Shown: positions 48,686 to 56,899 of the stretch, piece after piece | Layout: each line of letters begins with the position of its first letter | How positions within the stretch are numbered: the stretch's first letter is position 1 | NCBI RefSeq assembly: GCF_022605525.1 | Contig: NZ_JAKQYJ010000001.1 | Location: 1,225,501 to 1,289,500, forward strand | Source: Porphyrobacter sp. GA68 | GTDB taxonomy: Bacteria > Pseudomonadota > Alphaproteobacteria > Sphingomonadales > Sphingomonadaceae | Length of the DNA: 64,000 nucleotides | Direction of reading: 5' to 3' | Translations under genes and position numbers: made by a program | The notes under the pieces: model-generated | Databases searched by the model: none | What the model was told of the DNA's origin: nothing | Seen by the model: only the letters and a program-made list of their open reading frames with translations

Positions 48686-50218
48686 GTGTTCGGCGTTACC
48701 CGCGTGGTCATGTGGACAGGAACTTTGCGGTCGGGCCTGACGCTGAGCCTGGCTTTGGCGGGCGTGACGGTCGCCCTGCCGGCGCAGGCGCAGCAGGCGA
48801 TAGTGCAGCCCCTGCCGCCGCCGGAGATGAACGACCTGCGCGTGGCGCTCACCCGGCTGGCAGCCGAGCCCAGAAACGTGGCGGCTCTGATCGACGCAGG
48901 CAATGCGGCGCTGGCGCTCGACGATGTGGATGCGGCAATCGGCTTCTTCGGTCGGGCCGCCGAACTTGATCCCGGCAACCCCAGGGTCAAGCTCGGACTG
49001 GCCGGCGCCTATGTGGCGACGCGCCGACCGATCGAGGCGCTGAGGCTGTTCCAGGAGGCGGAGCAGGGTGGCGCCGATACGAGCCAGTTTGCTGCGAAGC
49101 GCGGACTGGCTTTCGATCTGGTCGGCGACAATGCCTCAGCGCAGCAGCAGTACCGGCTGGCCCTGTCGCGCAAGGACGATCCGCGGGTACGCGAACAGTT
49201 GGCGATCAGCCAGGCAGTGTCAGGTGACCGGAACGGGTTCGAGGCCACCCTTCGCCCGATGCTGGAGGCTCAGGACCTCAGTGCGTTCCGGACCCGCGCA
49301 TTCGGGCTGGCCATTCTCAAGCGCGAACGGGAGGCGGTGGAGCTGGCCGGCCAGGTCATGCCACCGCAGCTCGCGCAGTCGTTTGTTCCGTATCTGCGGC
49401 AATTGCCGCAGCTGAGCGCGGTGGAGCAGATCGCAGCCGTGCATCTTGGTATTTTCCCGGCATCCGGGCAGCAGCGCCGCGCGGCAACTGCAGCCCCAGC
49501 CCCGGCCTCGGCCTCGGCCACGCGCACCAGCACGCCGGTTGCCCAGCGGCTCGCCCCGGCGGGAGCCCCGATGGGTGGTCCTGCTACACTTGTTCAGGCC
49601 ACGGCAGCTCCGGCGCAGTCACGGCGAGCGGAACAGGTGCCGATACCTGCCAGCGAGCCGGCAACCGTGCGGCAACCGGTGGTGCAACCCCTGCCGCCCG
49701 AGCGGCCACGCCCTGATCTGTCGGCCGTGTTCGCTGGGCTGGCCCCGGCCACCACCGCCACACCCGCCCCTGGCGCCGTGGATGTCGTCAGACTGGAAGC
49801 GAGGCGCGATGTCAGACCGGTAGCGGTGGCTTCAGCGCCTGCTGCCATCGCGCCTGCCCCCGCGGCCAAGTCCTCTGCGCCCGCAGTCAAGCCCGCCGCT
49901 CCCGCGGCCAAGCCGCCTGCGCGCGCGGCCAAGCCTGCTCAACCGGCACACCCGGCGCGGATTTGGGTGCAGCTTGCCGCCGGCGCGAACCGGGACGCGC
50001 TGTCCTTCGACTGGCGCCGGCTGTCGCGGCAAGGGGGCAAGGTTCTGAGCGGCAAGGAACCCCATGTGACACAGTGGGGCCGAACGAACCGTCTGCTCGC
50101 CGGACCCTATGCGACCACGCGAGAAGCCGACGCGGCGGTGAAGGCGTTGCAGGAGGCCGGCCTCGACTCCTTCCGCTATCAGAGCCCCGAAGGGCAGGAG
50201 ATCACCCCTCTAAAGTAG
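48686..50218 (+). CDS. Exported TPR and SPOR domain protein
   Basis: 510 aa. Signal peptide to about residue 36 (ending AQA), TPR-like helices about 50-230 (ALIDAGNAALALDDVDAA and similar), a long Ala/Pro-rich linker with KSSAPAVKPAAP-type near repeats (about 390-418), and a C-terminal SPOR domain (about 432-510). It probably binds septal peptidoglycan. GTG 48686 and ATG 48710 are both possible starts. Directly follows ftsZ, 25 nt away, so it may be read from the same transcript. Many alphaproteobacteria have lpxC nearby; it is absent here. Confidence 0.82.
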   Translation: MFGVTRVVMWTGTLRSGLTLSLALAGVTVALPAQAQQAIVQPLPPPEMNDLRVALTRLAAEPRNVAALIDAGNAALALDDVDAAIGFFGRAAELDPGNPRVKLGLAGAYVATRRPIEALRLFQEAEQGGADTSQFAAKRGLAFDLVGDNASAQQQYRLALSRKDDPRVREQLAISQAVSGDRNGFEATLRPMLEAQDLSAFRTRAFGLAILKREREAVELAGQVMPPQLAQSFVPYLRQLPQLSAVEQIAAVHLGIFPASGQQRRAATAAPAPASASATRTSTPVAQRLAPAGAPMGGPATLVQATAAPAQSRRAEQVPIPASEPATVRQPVVQPLPPERPRPDLSAVFAGLAPATTATPAPGAVDVVRLEARRDVRPVAVASAPAAIAPAPAAKSSAPAVKPAAPAAKPPARAAKPAQPAHPARIWVQLAAGANRDALSFDWRRLSRQGGKVLSGKEPHVTQWGRTNRLLAGPYATTREADAAVKALQEAGLDSFRYQSPEGQEITPLK

Positions 50219-50235
50219 CTGGCGGCGAGCCGGTT

Positions 50236-50254
50236 TTTGCACATGCTTTGCACA
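50236..50254. repeat. TTTGCACA direct repeat before the YbjN gene
   Basis: TTTGCACA at 50236-50243 and 50247-50254, 11 bp apart, in the 133-bp gap upstream of the YbjN gene. Spacing of about one helical turn suggests an operator. No regulator is known. Confidence 0.35.
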
Positions 50255-50351
50255 GGGCAGGGCAGTTCTCCCCAGTTGTGGTAAACGCCGCCATTGCTCC
50301 AACCACGCGACCCGCTGCATTCCGGGCGCCGATGGATCAGGTTATCTCACA

Positions 50352-50858
50352 GTGAGCGCGGCGGCCGCAATCGACCTCTTCGAGGAGGGTGCAAGTGCGC
50401 TGCTTGTGTTTCGCGCCTTGTTCGAAGCGCGTGGATGGACATGTCGCGCGGCTTCTTTGGAAGAAGTCGTCGGAGACGTCGCGGCCAGCTGGGGCACGTA
50501 CCAGCTGCGTTTCGTGCGCCGCCGCGACGATCGCGTCATGCAGGCAATCTGCCGGCCGGACATCACGGTGACCGATTGCAAGGTGGGCGTGGTCAGCCGG
50601 TTAATTGCTCTCGTCAACGAACAGATCTGGCTGGGGCACTTCGATCTGTGGTCGCGCGGCAACGTGCTTGTTTTCCGGCATGCGATCGTCTTGGGCGACG
50701 AGGGAGAAATCAGCCTGTCGCAAGCGCAGCTGCTGGCTGAAACCGCCATCGAGGAATGCGATCGCTTCTATCCGGCCTTTCAGTTCGCGCTATGGGGCGA
50801 CCGGACCCCGGAAGACGCGCTGGCGGCGGCCATGGTCGACGCGATCGGCGAAGCCTGA
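50352..50858 (+). CDS. YbjN domain-containing protein
   Basis: 168 aa soluble protein of the YbjN (type III secretion chaperone-like fold) family, implicated elsewhere in stress and motility regulation. N-terminal LLVFRALFEARGWTC, the central LVNEQIWLGHFDLW and C-terminal FYPAFQFALWG match the family pattern. GTG start at 50352 lacks a strong SD. It is immediately upstream of proC (1 nt apart), and that linkage is common in sphingomonads. Confidence 0.82.
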   Translation: MSAAAAIDLFEEGASALLVFRALFEARGWTCRAASLEEVVGDVAASWGTYQLRFVRRRDDRVMQAICRPDITVTDCKVGVVSRLIALVNEQIWLGHFDLWSRGNVLVFRHAIVLGDEGEISLSQAQLLAETAIEECDRFYPAFQFALWGDRTPEDALAAAMVDAIGEA

Positions 50859-50859
50859 C

Positions 50860-51669
50860 GTGACGGCGACCGCCACCGGCAATTCCATGTTGATCGTGGG
50901 TTACGGCACCATGGCAGCGGCAATGGTCCACGGCTGGCTTAGCGCGGGGCTGCCGGCTTGCGAACTGACCATCTACAATCCCCGGACCAAGCCGGTCCCG
51001 GACGGAGTTGGGTTCACGACCATGCTGCCGGACCGGCCCTTCAAATGCGTTCTTCTCGCATTCAAACCGCAGATGATGGCGCAGGTGGCCCCCACCCTTG
51101 CCGGTGTGCTCGACAGCGGTTCCGTCATGATCTCCGTGCTCGCCGGGGTGGAACTGGCCCGGCTGCGCCAAAGCCTGCCGGGTGCCGGGGCGCACGTCCG
51201 GTTCATGCCCAATCTGGCCGCCGCCATCGGCAAGTCGGCCAATGTGCTGATCGGCACGGGGTTGTCAGCGGCTCAGCGCGAGGACATCAACCGCCTGGCG
51301 CTCATGCTGGGAACAGCTGAATGGCTGGATCGGGAAGACCTCTTCAACATCGCCACCGCGCTGGCCGGATCGGGGCCGGGCTTTGTTTACCGGTTCATCG
51401 ACGCACTTGCGCGAGGGGCGGCGCATCTCGGGCTTGCCGATGATCAGGCCGAGCGGATGGCGGTGCAGATGATGCGCGGGGCGGCGGAACTGGCCGCAGG
51501 TTCGGACCTGTCTCCTGGCGCGTTGGCCGCGCGGGTGGCGAGCAAGGGCGGGATGACGCAGGCCGGACTGGATGTGCTCGACCGCGACAACGCCCTTGAT
51601 GCGCTGATCGCTGCGACCCTGCGTGCCACGGCGGACCGGGGAGCGGCGCTGAATGAGCCGGCGGGATAA
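50860..51669 (+). CDS. proC: Pyrroline-5-carboxylate reductase
   Basis: NAD(P)H-dependent final step of proline synthesis. 269 aa from GTG 50860 (or 260 from ATG 50887). Rossmann loop IVGYGTMAAAM (about 12-22), ALAGSGPGFVYRF near 165 and the signature VASKGGMTQAGL near 225. The GGMT variant of the signature is within family limits. It follows the YbjN stop by 1 nt. Confidence 0.9.
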   Translation: MTATATGNSMLIVGYGTMAAAMVHGWLSAGLPACELTIYNPRTKPVPDGVGFTTMLPDRPFKCVLLAFKPQMMAQVAPTLAGVLDSGSVMISVLAGVELARLRQSLPGAGAHVRFMPNLAAAIGKSANVLIGTGLSAAQREDINRLALMLGTAEWLDREDLFNIATALAGSGPGFVYRFIDALARGAAHLGLADDQAERMAVQMMRGAAELAAGSDLSPGALAARVASKGGMTQAGLDVLDRDNALDALIAATLRATADRGAALNEPAG

Positions 51670-51764
51670 TGGCTGACCGCGGGGCGGTGGCGAGTTGCCG
51701 GCGCCGTTCGCGGAAGCAACGACAGACCGCCTTGGCCGGGCAAGGGGTACTCGTCCGGTTTTGC

Positions 51765-51793
51765 TTGAAAAAGGCGGTCTTTGCCCCGATATT
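51765..51793 (+). promoter_or_regulatory. Sigma-70-type promoter of the BAX-inhibitor gene
   Basis: TTGAAA (51765-51770), 17-nt spacer, GATATT (51788-51793): the best -35/-10 pair I found in the window. It predicts transcription starting near 51800, about 46 nt before the ATG. Confidence 0.65.
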
Positions 51794-51806
51794 CTACTGC
51801 AACACC

Positions 51807-51824
51807 GGTGCGCGCGTGCGCGCC
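51807..51824 (+). ncRNA. Leader hairpin of the BAX-inhibitor gene (ybhL-motif candidate)
   Basis: GGTGCGC/GCGCGCC stem (one G-U pair) with loop GCGT, just before the SD AGGAGA (51831-51836). A conserved leader RNA called the ybhL motif has been described upstream of this gene family in alphaproteobacteria. Identity with that motif is inferred from position and shape only. Confidence 0.5.
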
Positions 51825-51845
51825 GCCCAGAGGAGAGAATTGGCA

Positions 51846-52589
51846 ATGGCTAACTGGAACGACCCCCGGCAAGTACGGACGGGTTACGGAGCGTCGTCCA
51901 CCGTCCCGCGCACTGGTGGCGCGGTTACTTTCGACGCGGGGCTGCGCTCCTACATGCTGTCGATCTACAATTACATGACCAGCGGCGTCCTGCTGACCGG
52001 CATCGTCGCGCTGCTGACGGCGCAGTCGGGGCTGGCGGTAACATTCGCATCCGGTCCGCTGATGTGGATCGTCGCCCTGTCGCCGCTCGCCATCGTGTTT
52101 GCCATGAGCTTCGGCATGCAGAAGTTCAGCAAGACGACCTTGCAGGCGATGTACTGGGCGTTTGCGGTGCTGATGGGTCTCAGCCTGTCCACGCTGTTTC
52201 TCGTTTATACCGGTGCATCGATCGCCACCACCTTCTTTGCCACGGCCGGCGCCTTTGCCGGGCTTAGCCTGTACGGCTACACCACAAAGAAGGATCTGTC
52301 CGCGTGGGGCACGTTCCTGATCATGGGCGTAGTTGGTCTGATCATCGCCATGGTGATAAACATCTTCGTGCAATCGAGCGGTCTTGCGCTGGCGATCAGC
52401 TTCCTCGGCGTGCTGATTTTCGCTGGCCTCACGGCGTATGACACGCAGAAGCTGAAGAACATGTACGACCAGGTGCGCGGCACGGAATTCATGGGCAAGG
52501 TCGTGATCATGGGGGCGTTGAACCTGTACCTCGACTTCATCAACATGTTCCTCTTCCTCCTGCGCTTCATGGGTTCGGCTCGCGAGTAA
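51846..52589 (+). CDS. BAX inhibitor-1 family membrane protein (YbhL/YccA-like)
   Basis: 247 aa, seven predicted transmembrane helices after a 30-residue soluble N-terminus; ends with the LYLDFINMFLFLLRF segment typical of the family. Family members form pH-sensitive calcium leak channels; the bacterial role is little known. ATG 51846 has GGAGAGAAT upstream. Longer in-frame ORF lacks similarity and overlaps the promoter. A clear terminator follows. Confidence 0.92.
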   Translation: MANWNDPRQVRTGYGASSTVPRTGGAVTFDAGLRSYMLSIYNYMTSGVLLTGIVALLTAQSGLAVTFASGPLMWIVALSPLAIVFAMSFGMQKFSKTTLQAMYWAFAVLMGLSLSTLFLVYTGASIATTFFATAGAFAGLSLYGYTTKKDLSAWGTFLIMGVVGLIIAMVINIFVQSSGLALAISFLGVLIFAGLTAYDTQKLKNMYDQVRGTEFMGKVVIMGALNLYLDFINMFLFLLRFMGSARE

Positions 52590-52615
52590 GCAGCCCGATC
52601 CCGTTGATAACGAGA

Positions 52616-52653
52616 GGCCCGGCCATCCCTGCGATGTGCCGGGCCTTTTGTTT
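52616..52653 (+). terminator. Rho-independent terminator
   Basis: GGCCCGGC (52616-52623) pairs with GCCGGGCC (52638-52645), followed by TTTTGTTT. Ends the proC/BAX-inhibitor transcript. Confidence 0.85.
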
Positions 52654-52702
52654 GCCGGCCGCTTCCAAGGTATTTGCACGGCTGGTCGAAATGCCCCTTC
52701 TT

Positions 52703-52764
52703 CAGCTTGTTTAAGCTGCTAGGATACAATCATAAGCTGAGGTTCGGGTGCCTCGTTGCACCCG
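52703..52764 (+). other. Two hairpins before the 52792 lipoprotein
   Basis: CAGCTT-GTTT-AAGCTG (52703-52718) precedes a possible -10 TACAAT (52725-52730). CGGGTGC-CTCGTT-GCACCCG (52745-52764), a perfect 7-bp stem, would lie at the start of the mRNA leader. Function unknown. Confidence 0.5.
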
Positions 52765-52791
52765 CTTGATTCTGGAAGGTTGGTCGCAACA

Positions 52792-53568
52792 ATGATTTCG
52801 CGTCGGAACTATTTTCAAATCGGCGGATCGCGGGTGAAGGCTGCCGGGGTTTCGCTGGGTGTGCTGGCGCTGGCTGCATGTGCGCAAACCCCACCCCCGC
52901 CGCCCATGCCGGTTGCGCCGCCCGTCTACATCCAGGCTCCGCCGCGACCTTATCTGCCTGCTGGCGCGACGCGGTTCATGGCTATCCCACCGAAAACAGC
53001 GGGCGGGTTGCGGCAAACGGTGAACACCTCGATTTCCAGTGCGCAGGTGACATGGAACATGCGCGCGGCCCTGAACGTGGCGGCGCTGAACTGCCTACAG
53101 CCCGAGCATCAGGCAATCCTTGCCAATTATCAGACCTTCCTCACGAAATTCGCACGCCCGCTCGCCAGTGCGAACCGCACCATGTCGCGCGAGTTCTCCG
53201 CCCGGTACGGCCGTGAAGGTCGCGCGGTAGAGGACGCCTACCTGACCAAGTTGTACAACTACTTCGCCATGCCCCAAGTGCAGGACGAGTTTTGCGACGC
53301 CGCTCTCGCGCTCAGCAACGAGGCCGTTGCGGTCGAGGTGGCCGAACTGGACAGCTTCACGGCACAGTCGCTGCCCAGGATGGAGCAGGTATTCGAACGG
53401 TTCTTCTCGGCTTATGACCAGTACCGCGAAAATCTTGTTCGCTGGGAACTGACCTACGGGCCATATGCCGGGCTGGACCCTTATGCGCTGCAGCGTGCGA
53501 TTGCGGCGACTCCTCCGCCTGCGCCGCAGCCGCAGCCTTTGCCTACGTCGGGGCCGATCCTGCGCTAA
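52792..53568 (+). CDS. Conserved hypothetical lipoprotein
   Basis: 258 aa from ATG 52792. N-terminal basic residues, a hydrophobic stretch, then lipobox LAAC. A proline-rich linker (PPPPPMPVAPPV) follows and a mostly helical body (about 80-235) without cofactor motifs. The C-terminus is again Pro/Ala rich. No domain family recognised. It lies alone between a terminator and tRNA-Ala. Confidence 0.78.
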   Translation: MISRRNYFQIGGSRVKAAGVSLGVLALAACAQTPPPPPMPVAPPVYIQAPPRPYLPAGATRFMAIPPKTAGGLRQTVNTSISSAQVTWNMRAALNVAALNCLQPEHQAILANYQTFLTKFARPLASANRTMSREFSARYGREGRAVEDAYLTKLYNYFAMPQVQDEFCDAALALSNEAVAVEVAELDSFTAQSLPRMEQVFERFFSAYDQYRENLVRWELTYGPYAGLDPYALQRAIAATPPPAPQPQPLPTSGPILR

Positions 53569-53659
53569 TATCACACGCGCGATTTCCTCTTCCGTCGGCA
53601 GGAGCGGACGGCTAAGAGGCGCGCCTGCCCGCCGATGGACAGGCAGATGAACTGGAACG

Positions 53660-53735
<76 letters not shown>

Positions 53736-53842
53736 TTCCAGCCGCGGACACAGCGGCAGCAACTCCGGCTGCTGGTGGCCTTTTAGCCCCTCTGATCACC
53801 GCCTGCTGGCGCTTCGTCGACCGAAGGCCTATGTGCCTCCCC

Positions 53843-54898
53843 ATGCATTTCCTGGATCAGGCGAAAATCTATCTGAAGTCCGGCGCGGGCGGGCCCGGCG
53901 CGGTTAGCTTCCGGCGCGAGAAGTATGTGGAATATGGCGGTCCGGACGGCGGCAACGGCGGGCGGGGCGGCGACATCGTGTTCGAGGCCGTCGCGGGTCT
54001 GAACACACTCATCGACTTTCGCTATACCCAGCACTTCAAGGCATCGCGCGGCGGTCACGGCATGGGCCAGAACCGGACCGGGGCCAGCGCCAAGCCGCTT
54101 GTTATTAAGGTGCCTGTTGGAACGCAGATCCTGTCGGAGGACCGCGAGGAGGTGCTGGCCGACTTCACCGAGGTGGGCCAGCGGGAAGTCTTCCTGGAAG
54201 GCGGCATGGGCGGGCGAGGCAATGCCAGCTACAAGACGTCCACAAACCGTGCACCCCGCCAGCATCAGCCGGGCATTCCGGGCGAGGAGATGTGGGTCTG
54301 GCTGCGGCTGAAGCTGCTTGCCGATGTCGGGCTTGTCGGCCTGCCGAATGCCGGCAAGTCCACCTTCATCAACCAGGTGTCCAATGCCGGAGCAAAGGTG
54401 GGGGATTACGCCTTCACCACGCTTGTGCCGAAGCTGGGCGTGGTGCGGCACCGCGCGCGCGAGTTCGTCCTGGCGGACATTCCCGGTTTGATCGAAGGGG
54501 CCGCAGACGGTGCCGGGATTGGCGATCGTTTCCTGGGCCACATCGAACGCTGCCGGGTTCTCATTCACCTCATCGACATTGCCGGAGAGGATCCCGTGCG
54601 CGCCATGCACATCGTGGAAGAGGAACTGGCGGCTTATGGCGGCGGGCTAGAGGATAAGCCGCGCCTCGTCGTGCTGAACAAGGTCGACCTGTCCGACGCA
54701 GCTCTGGACGCCGATTTCGTTGTGGCATTGCAGGCAGCAGGCGCCGACGCGGTGTACCCCGTGTCCGGCGCGACAGGACAGGGAATGAACGCACTCCTCG
54801 ATGCGGTGCTGGGGTATCTTCCGGCGCGCACCGGCACCGAAAGGCACGGTGCGCCCGACGAAGAACAATCGCCCGCGAATGAATGGTCGCCCTTGTGA
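53843..54898 (+). CDS. obg: GTPase Obg
   Basis: Ribosome-associated GTPase acting in 50S assembly and stress response. 351 aa. The N-terminal Obg fold (about 1-158) is glycine rich (MHFLDQAKIYLKSGAGG, GGPDGGNGGRGGD). The G domain has GLPNAGKSTF near 166-175, ADIPGLIEGA near 213 and NKVD near 283. The C-terminus is a short acidic tail. ATG 53843 matches the family N-terminus; ATG 53831 adds four residues. It overlaps the next gene by 4 nt if that gene starts at GTG. Confidence 0.96.
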   Translation: MHFLDQAKIYLKSGAGGPGAVSFRREKYVEYGGPDGGNGGRGGDIVFEAVAGLNTLIDFRYTQHFKASRGGHGMGQNRTGASAKPLVIKVPVGTQILSEDREEVLADFTEVGQREVFLEGGMGGRGNASYKTSTNRAPRQHQPGIPGEEMWVWLRLKLLADVGLVGLPNAGKSTFINQVSNAGAKVGDYAFTTLVPKLGVVRHRAREFVLADIPGLIEGAADGAGIGDRFLGHIERCRVLIHLIDIAGEDPVRAMHIVEEELAAYGGGLEDKPRLVVLNKVDLSDAALDADFVVALQAAGADAVYPVSGATGQGMNALLDAVLGYLPARTGTERHGAPDEEQSPANEWSPL

Positions 54899-55818
54899 CC
54901 GGACCGGCGCTGACCACGCTGGCAGTGACAGGAGGCACTGGCTTTGTCGGGCGGATGGTTCTGGACCGGGCCGCTGCAAGCCAGTGGCAGGTGCGCGCGC
55001 TCACGCGGCGCGAGCCGCCCGCGCTGCCCGCGGTAGAATGGGTGCGGGGCGATCTGGAGAGCCCCGCGGCGCTGATGCAACTGGTCTCAGGGGCAAGTGT
55101 GCTCATCCACATTGCCGGGCTGACCAAGGCCACCAAGCCGGCAGCTTTCCATGCCGCCAATGTGCTGGGAACACAGGCCGTGCTGGAGGCGGCGAGGGCA
55201 GGCGGAATACGGCATTTCGTGTTTGTGTCGTCGCTCGCCGCGCGCAAGCCGGAACTGTCCGCCTATGGCCGGTCGAAGGCTGATGGGGAGCAGCTGGTGC
55301 GCGCCAGCGGGGTGCCGTTCACCATCGTTCGCCCGCCTGCCGTGTTCGGCCCGCGCGATACGGACATGCTGGAACTGTTTCGCCTTGGCCGCCGCGGTAT
55401 CGTACCGCTGCCGCCACCGGGCAAGGCGTCCCTGATCGACGTGCGAGATCTGGCGGATCTGCTGTTGGCGCTGGCGCAAGGTTCCGGAGAGGGTGCGCTT
55501 TACGAACCCGATGACGGAGCCGATGACGGTTACACCCATCGGCAACTTGCCGGCATGATTGCTGCCGCGGTAGGCCGGGATGCGGTTTTCGCCCCGCACC
55601 TGCCCGGCCGCCTGCTGCAGATCGCGGCCGGGGCCGACACGCTGATCCGGCGAAGCCATGCCCGGCTGACCACGGACCGCGCGGCGTATATGACGCACCC
55701 GGACTGGGTCGTTGATCCCGCCCGCCGCCCGCCCGCGGCCCTGTGGCAGCCGCGCTTTCCCGCGGCGGTGGGGTTGGCGCAAACGGCACAATGGTACCGG
55801 GCCGAAGGATGGCTTTGA
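54895..55818 (+). CDS. NDUFA9-like NAD(P)-binding epimerase/dehydratase
   Basis: 307 aa extended/atypical SDR. Dinucleotide loop TGGTGFVGR (about 13-21), then HFVFVSSLAARKPE and YGRSKADGE with the YxxxK pair near 123-127. It resembles complex I accessory NDUFA9-like proteins and polyketide-sugar epimerase folds. The GTG at 54895 in a GTGA overlap with obg is preferred; ATG 54883 is an alternative. Substrate unknown. Confidence 0.82.
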   Translation: MTGPALTTLAVTGGTGFVGRMVLDRAAASQWQVRALTRREPPALPAVEWVRGDLESPAALMQLVSGASVLIHIAGLTKATKPAAFHAANVLGTQAVLEAARAGGIRHFVFVSSLAARKPELSAYGRSKADGEQLVRASGVPFTIVRPPAVFGPRDTDMLELFRLGRRGIVPLPPPGKASLIDVRDLADLLLALAQGSGEGALYEPDDGADDGYTHRQLAGMIAAAVGRDAVFAPHLPGRLLQIAAGADTLIRRSHARLTTDRAAYMTHPDWVVDPARRPPAALWQPRFPAAVGLAQTAQWYRAEGWL

Positions 55819-55825
55819 CCCGGGA

Positions 55826-56899
55826 CTAGGCCTCGCCGTGCTTGCCGCTGCCATGCAGCCGCTGGGCGACAGATGCGATCAGCTGTTCCAGCTCTTCGCT
55901 TGAGCGGATGTTGATGTCACGCTGCGGGAAGGGGATTTCGATCCCGTGCTCCTGAAACAGCCACCACAGGTTTTTCAGCACAGCGGACCGTACGTTGCCG
56001 ATGCCTTCCTCCGGGTCGCTGATCCAGCACTGGATCACGAAGTCGACCGAATTGTCGCCGTAACCGTTCATCCATACCGTCGGCGGCGGCGTCTTGAGAA
56101 TGCGCTCCACCTTGCTGGCTGCCTCCAGCATCAATTTCTCGGCGATCTTCAGGTCCGCCTTGTAGCTGACCCCGACCGGCACCTGCATGCGCACATTGCG
56201 CGAGGAATAGGACCAGTTTTCCACCTGATTGATCATCAGGTTTTCGTTGGGGATCAGGTATTCGCGCTGATCTCGGGTGGTAATGGATACGGCCCGGATA
56301 CCGATCTTGCGAATTTGCCCAAATGTCTCGTTGCCTGTCGTGTCGGCCACCGCGATGACGTCGCCGGGCTTTATCGACTTGTCCATCAGCAAGATGATGC
56401 CCGCAATGAGATTGCCGAACGTCTTTTGCAAACCGAACCCGATCGCGAGGCCAAATGCCCCGGAAAAAACGGCCAGGGCGGTCAGGTTGATGCCGAGCAG
56501 TTCAATGCCGATGAAGAAGGCGGCGCCCCATACCATTATCGCGACCAGCTTTTCCGCCAGCAGCTCCTGCGCGTTGTCGAGGCGGGTCATGCGCCGCAGC
56601 AGCTTCTGGCCAACCCGCACCAGGATGGTTGCGGCAAGGAACACAGCGACGATGATGATCAGGACGATGATGGCGTCCCACAGGGAAATAGTCGTGCTGC
56701 CAAAGGATACGGCCCAGCTGTCCAGCCGGTCCACGATGCTGCCAACCGTCTGGCTTCGCGCGGAAACTGCCTCGCGGATTCCGTCGGAGGCGGCGACGGC
56801 TTCCTCCGGGGCGCGCTCGGCCAGGTTCCAGGCCTGCTGCTGAAGGGGCTGTGCCTCAGCGGTGGCGATGTCCGCCGAGGGGGGAATAGGCGCGCTCAT
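55826..56899 (-). CDS. MscS family mechanosensitive channel
   Basis: 357 aa. An N-terminal soluble segment of about 65 residues, three transmembrane helices (about 68-165) with the pore-lining Gly/Ala-rich helix AVFSGAFGLAIGFGLQKTFGN, and the cytoplasmic vestibule domain (about 170-330). MscS channels open in osmotic downshock. It overlaps metC by 4 nt (ATGA). Confidence 0.92.
   Translation of the reverse strand: MSAPIPPSADIATAEAQPLQQQAWNLAERAPEEAVAASDGIREAVSARSQTVGSIVDRLDSWAVSFGSTTISLWDAIIVLIIIVAVFLAATILVRVGQKLLRRMTRLDNAQELLAEKLVAIMVWGAAFFIGIELLGINLTALAVFSGAFGLAIGFGLQKTFGNLIAGIILLMDKSIKPGDVIAVADTTGNETFGQIRKIGIRAVSITTRDQREYLIPNENLMINQVENWSYSSRNVRMQVPVGVSYKADLKIAEKLMLEAASKVERILKTPPPTVWMNGYGDNSVDFVIQCWISDPEEGIGNVRSAVLKNLWWLFQEHGIEIPFPQRDINIRSSEELEQLIASVAQRLHGSGKHGEA

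Noticed and set aside
50270-50292. Possible DnaA box near TTGTGGTAAA
   Set aside because: Several mismatches to TTATNCACA and no cluster of boxes or AT-rich unwinding region.
51540-51575. Possible defect in ProC: GGMT where GGTT is common
   Set aside because: The ProC signature tolerates a variable residue at that position, and the rest of the site is intact.
53756-53790. Possible terminator between tRNA-Ala and obg
   Set aside because: Only a 5-bp stem and four T; too weak to call.
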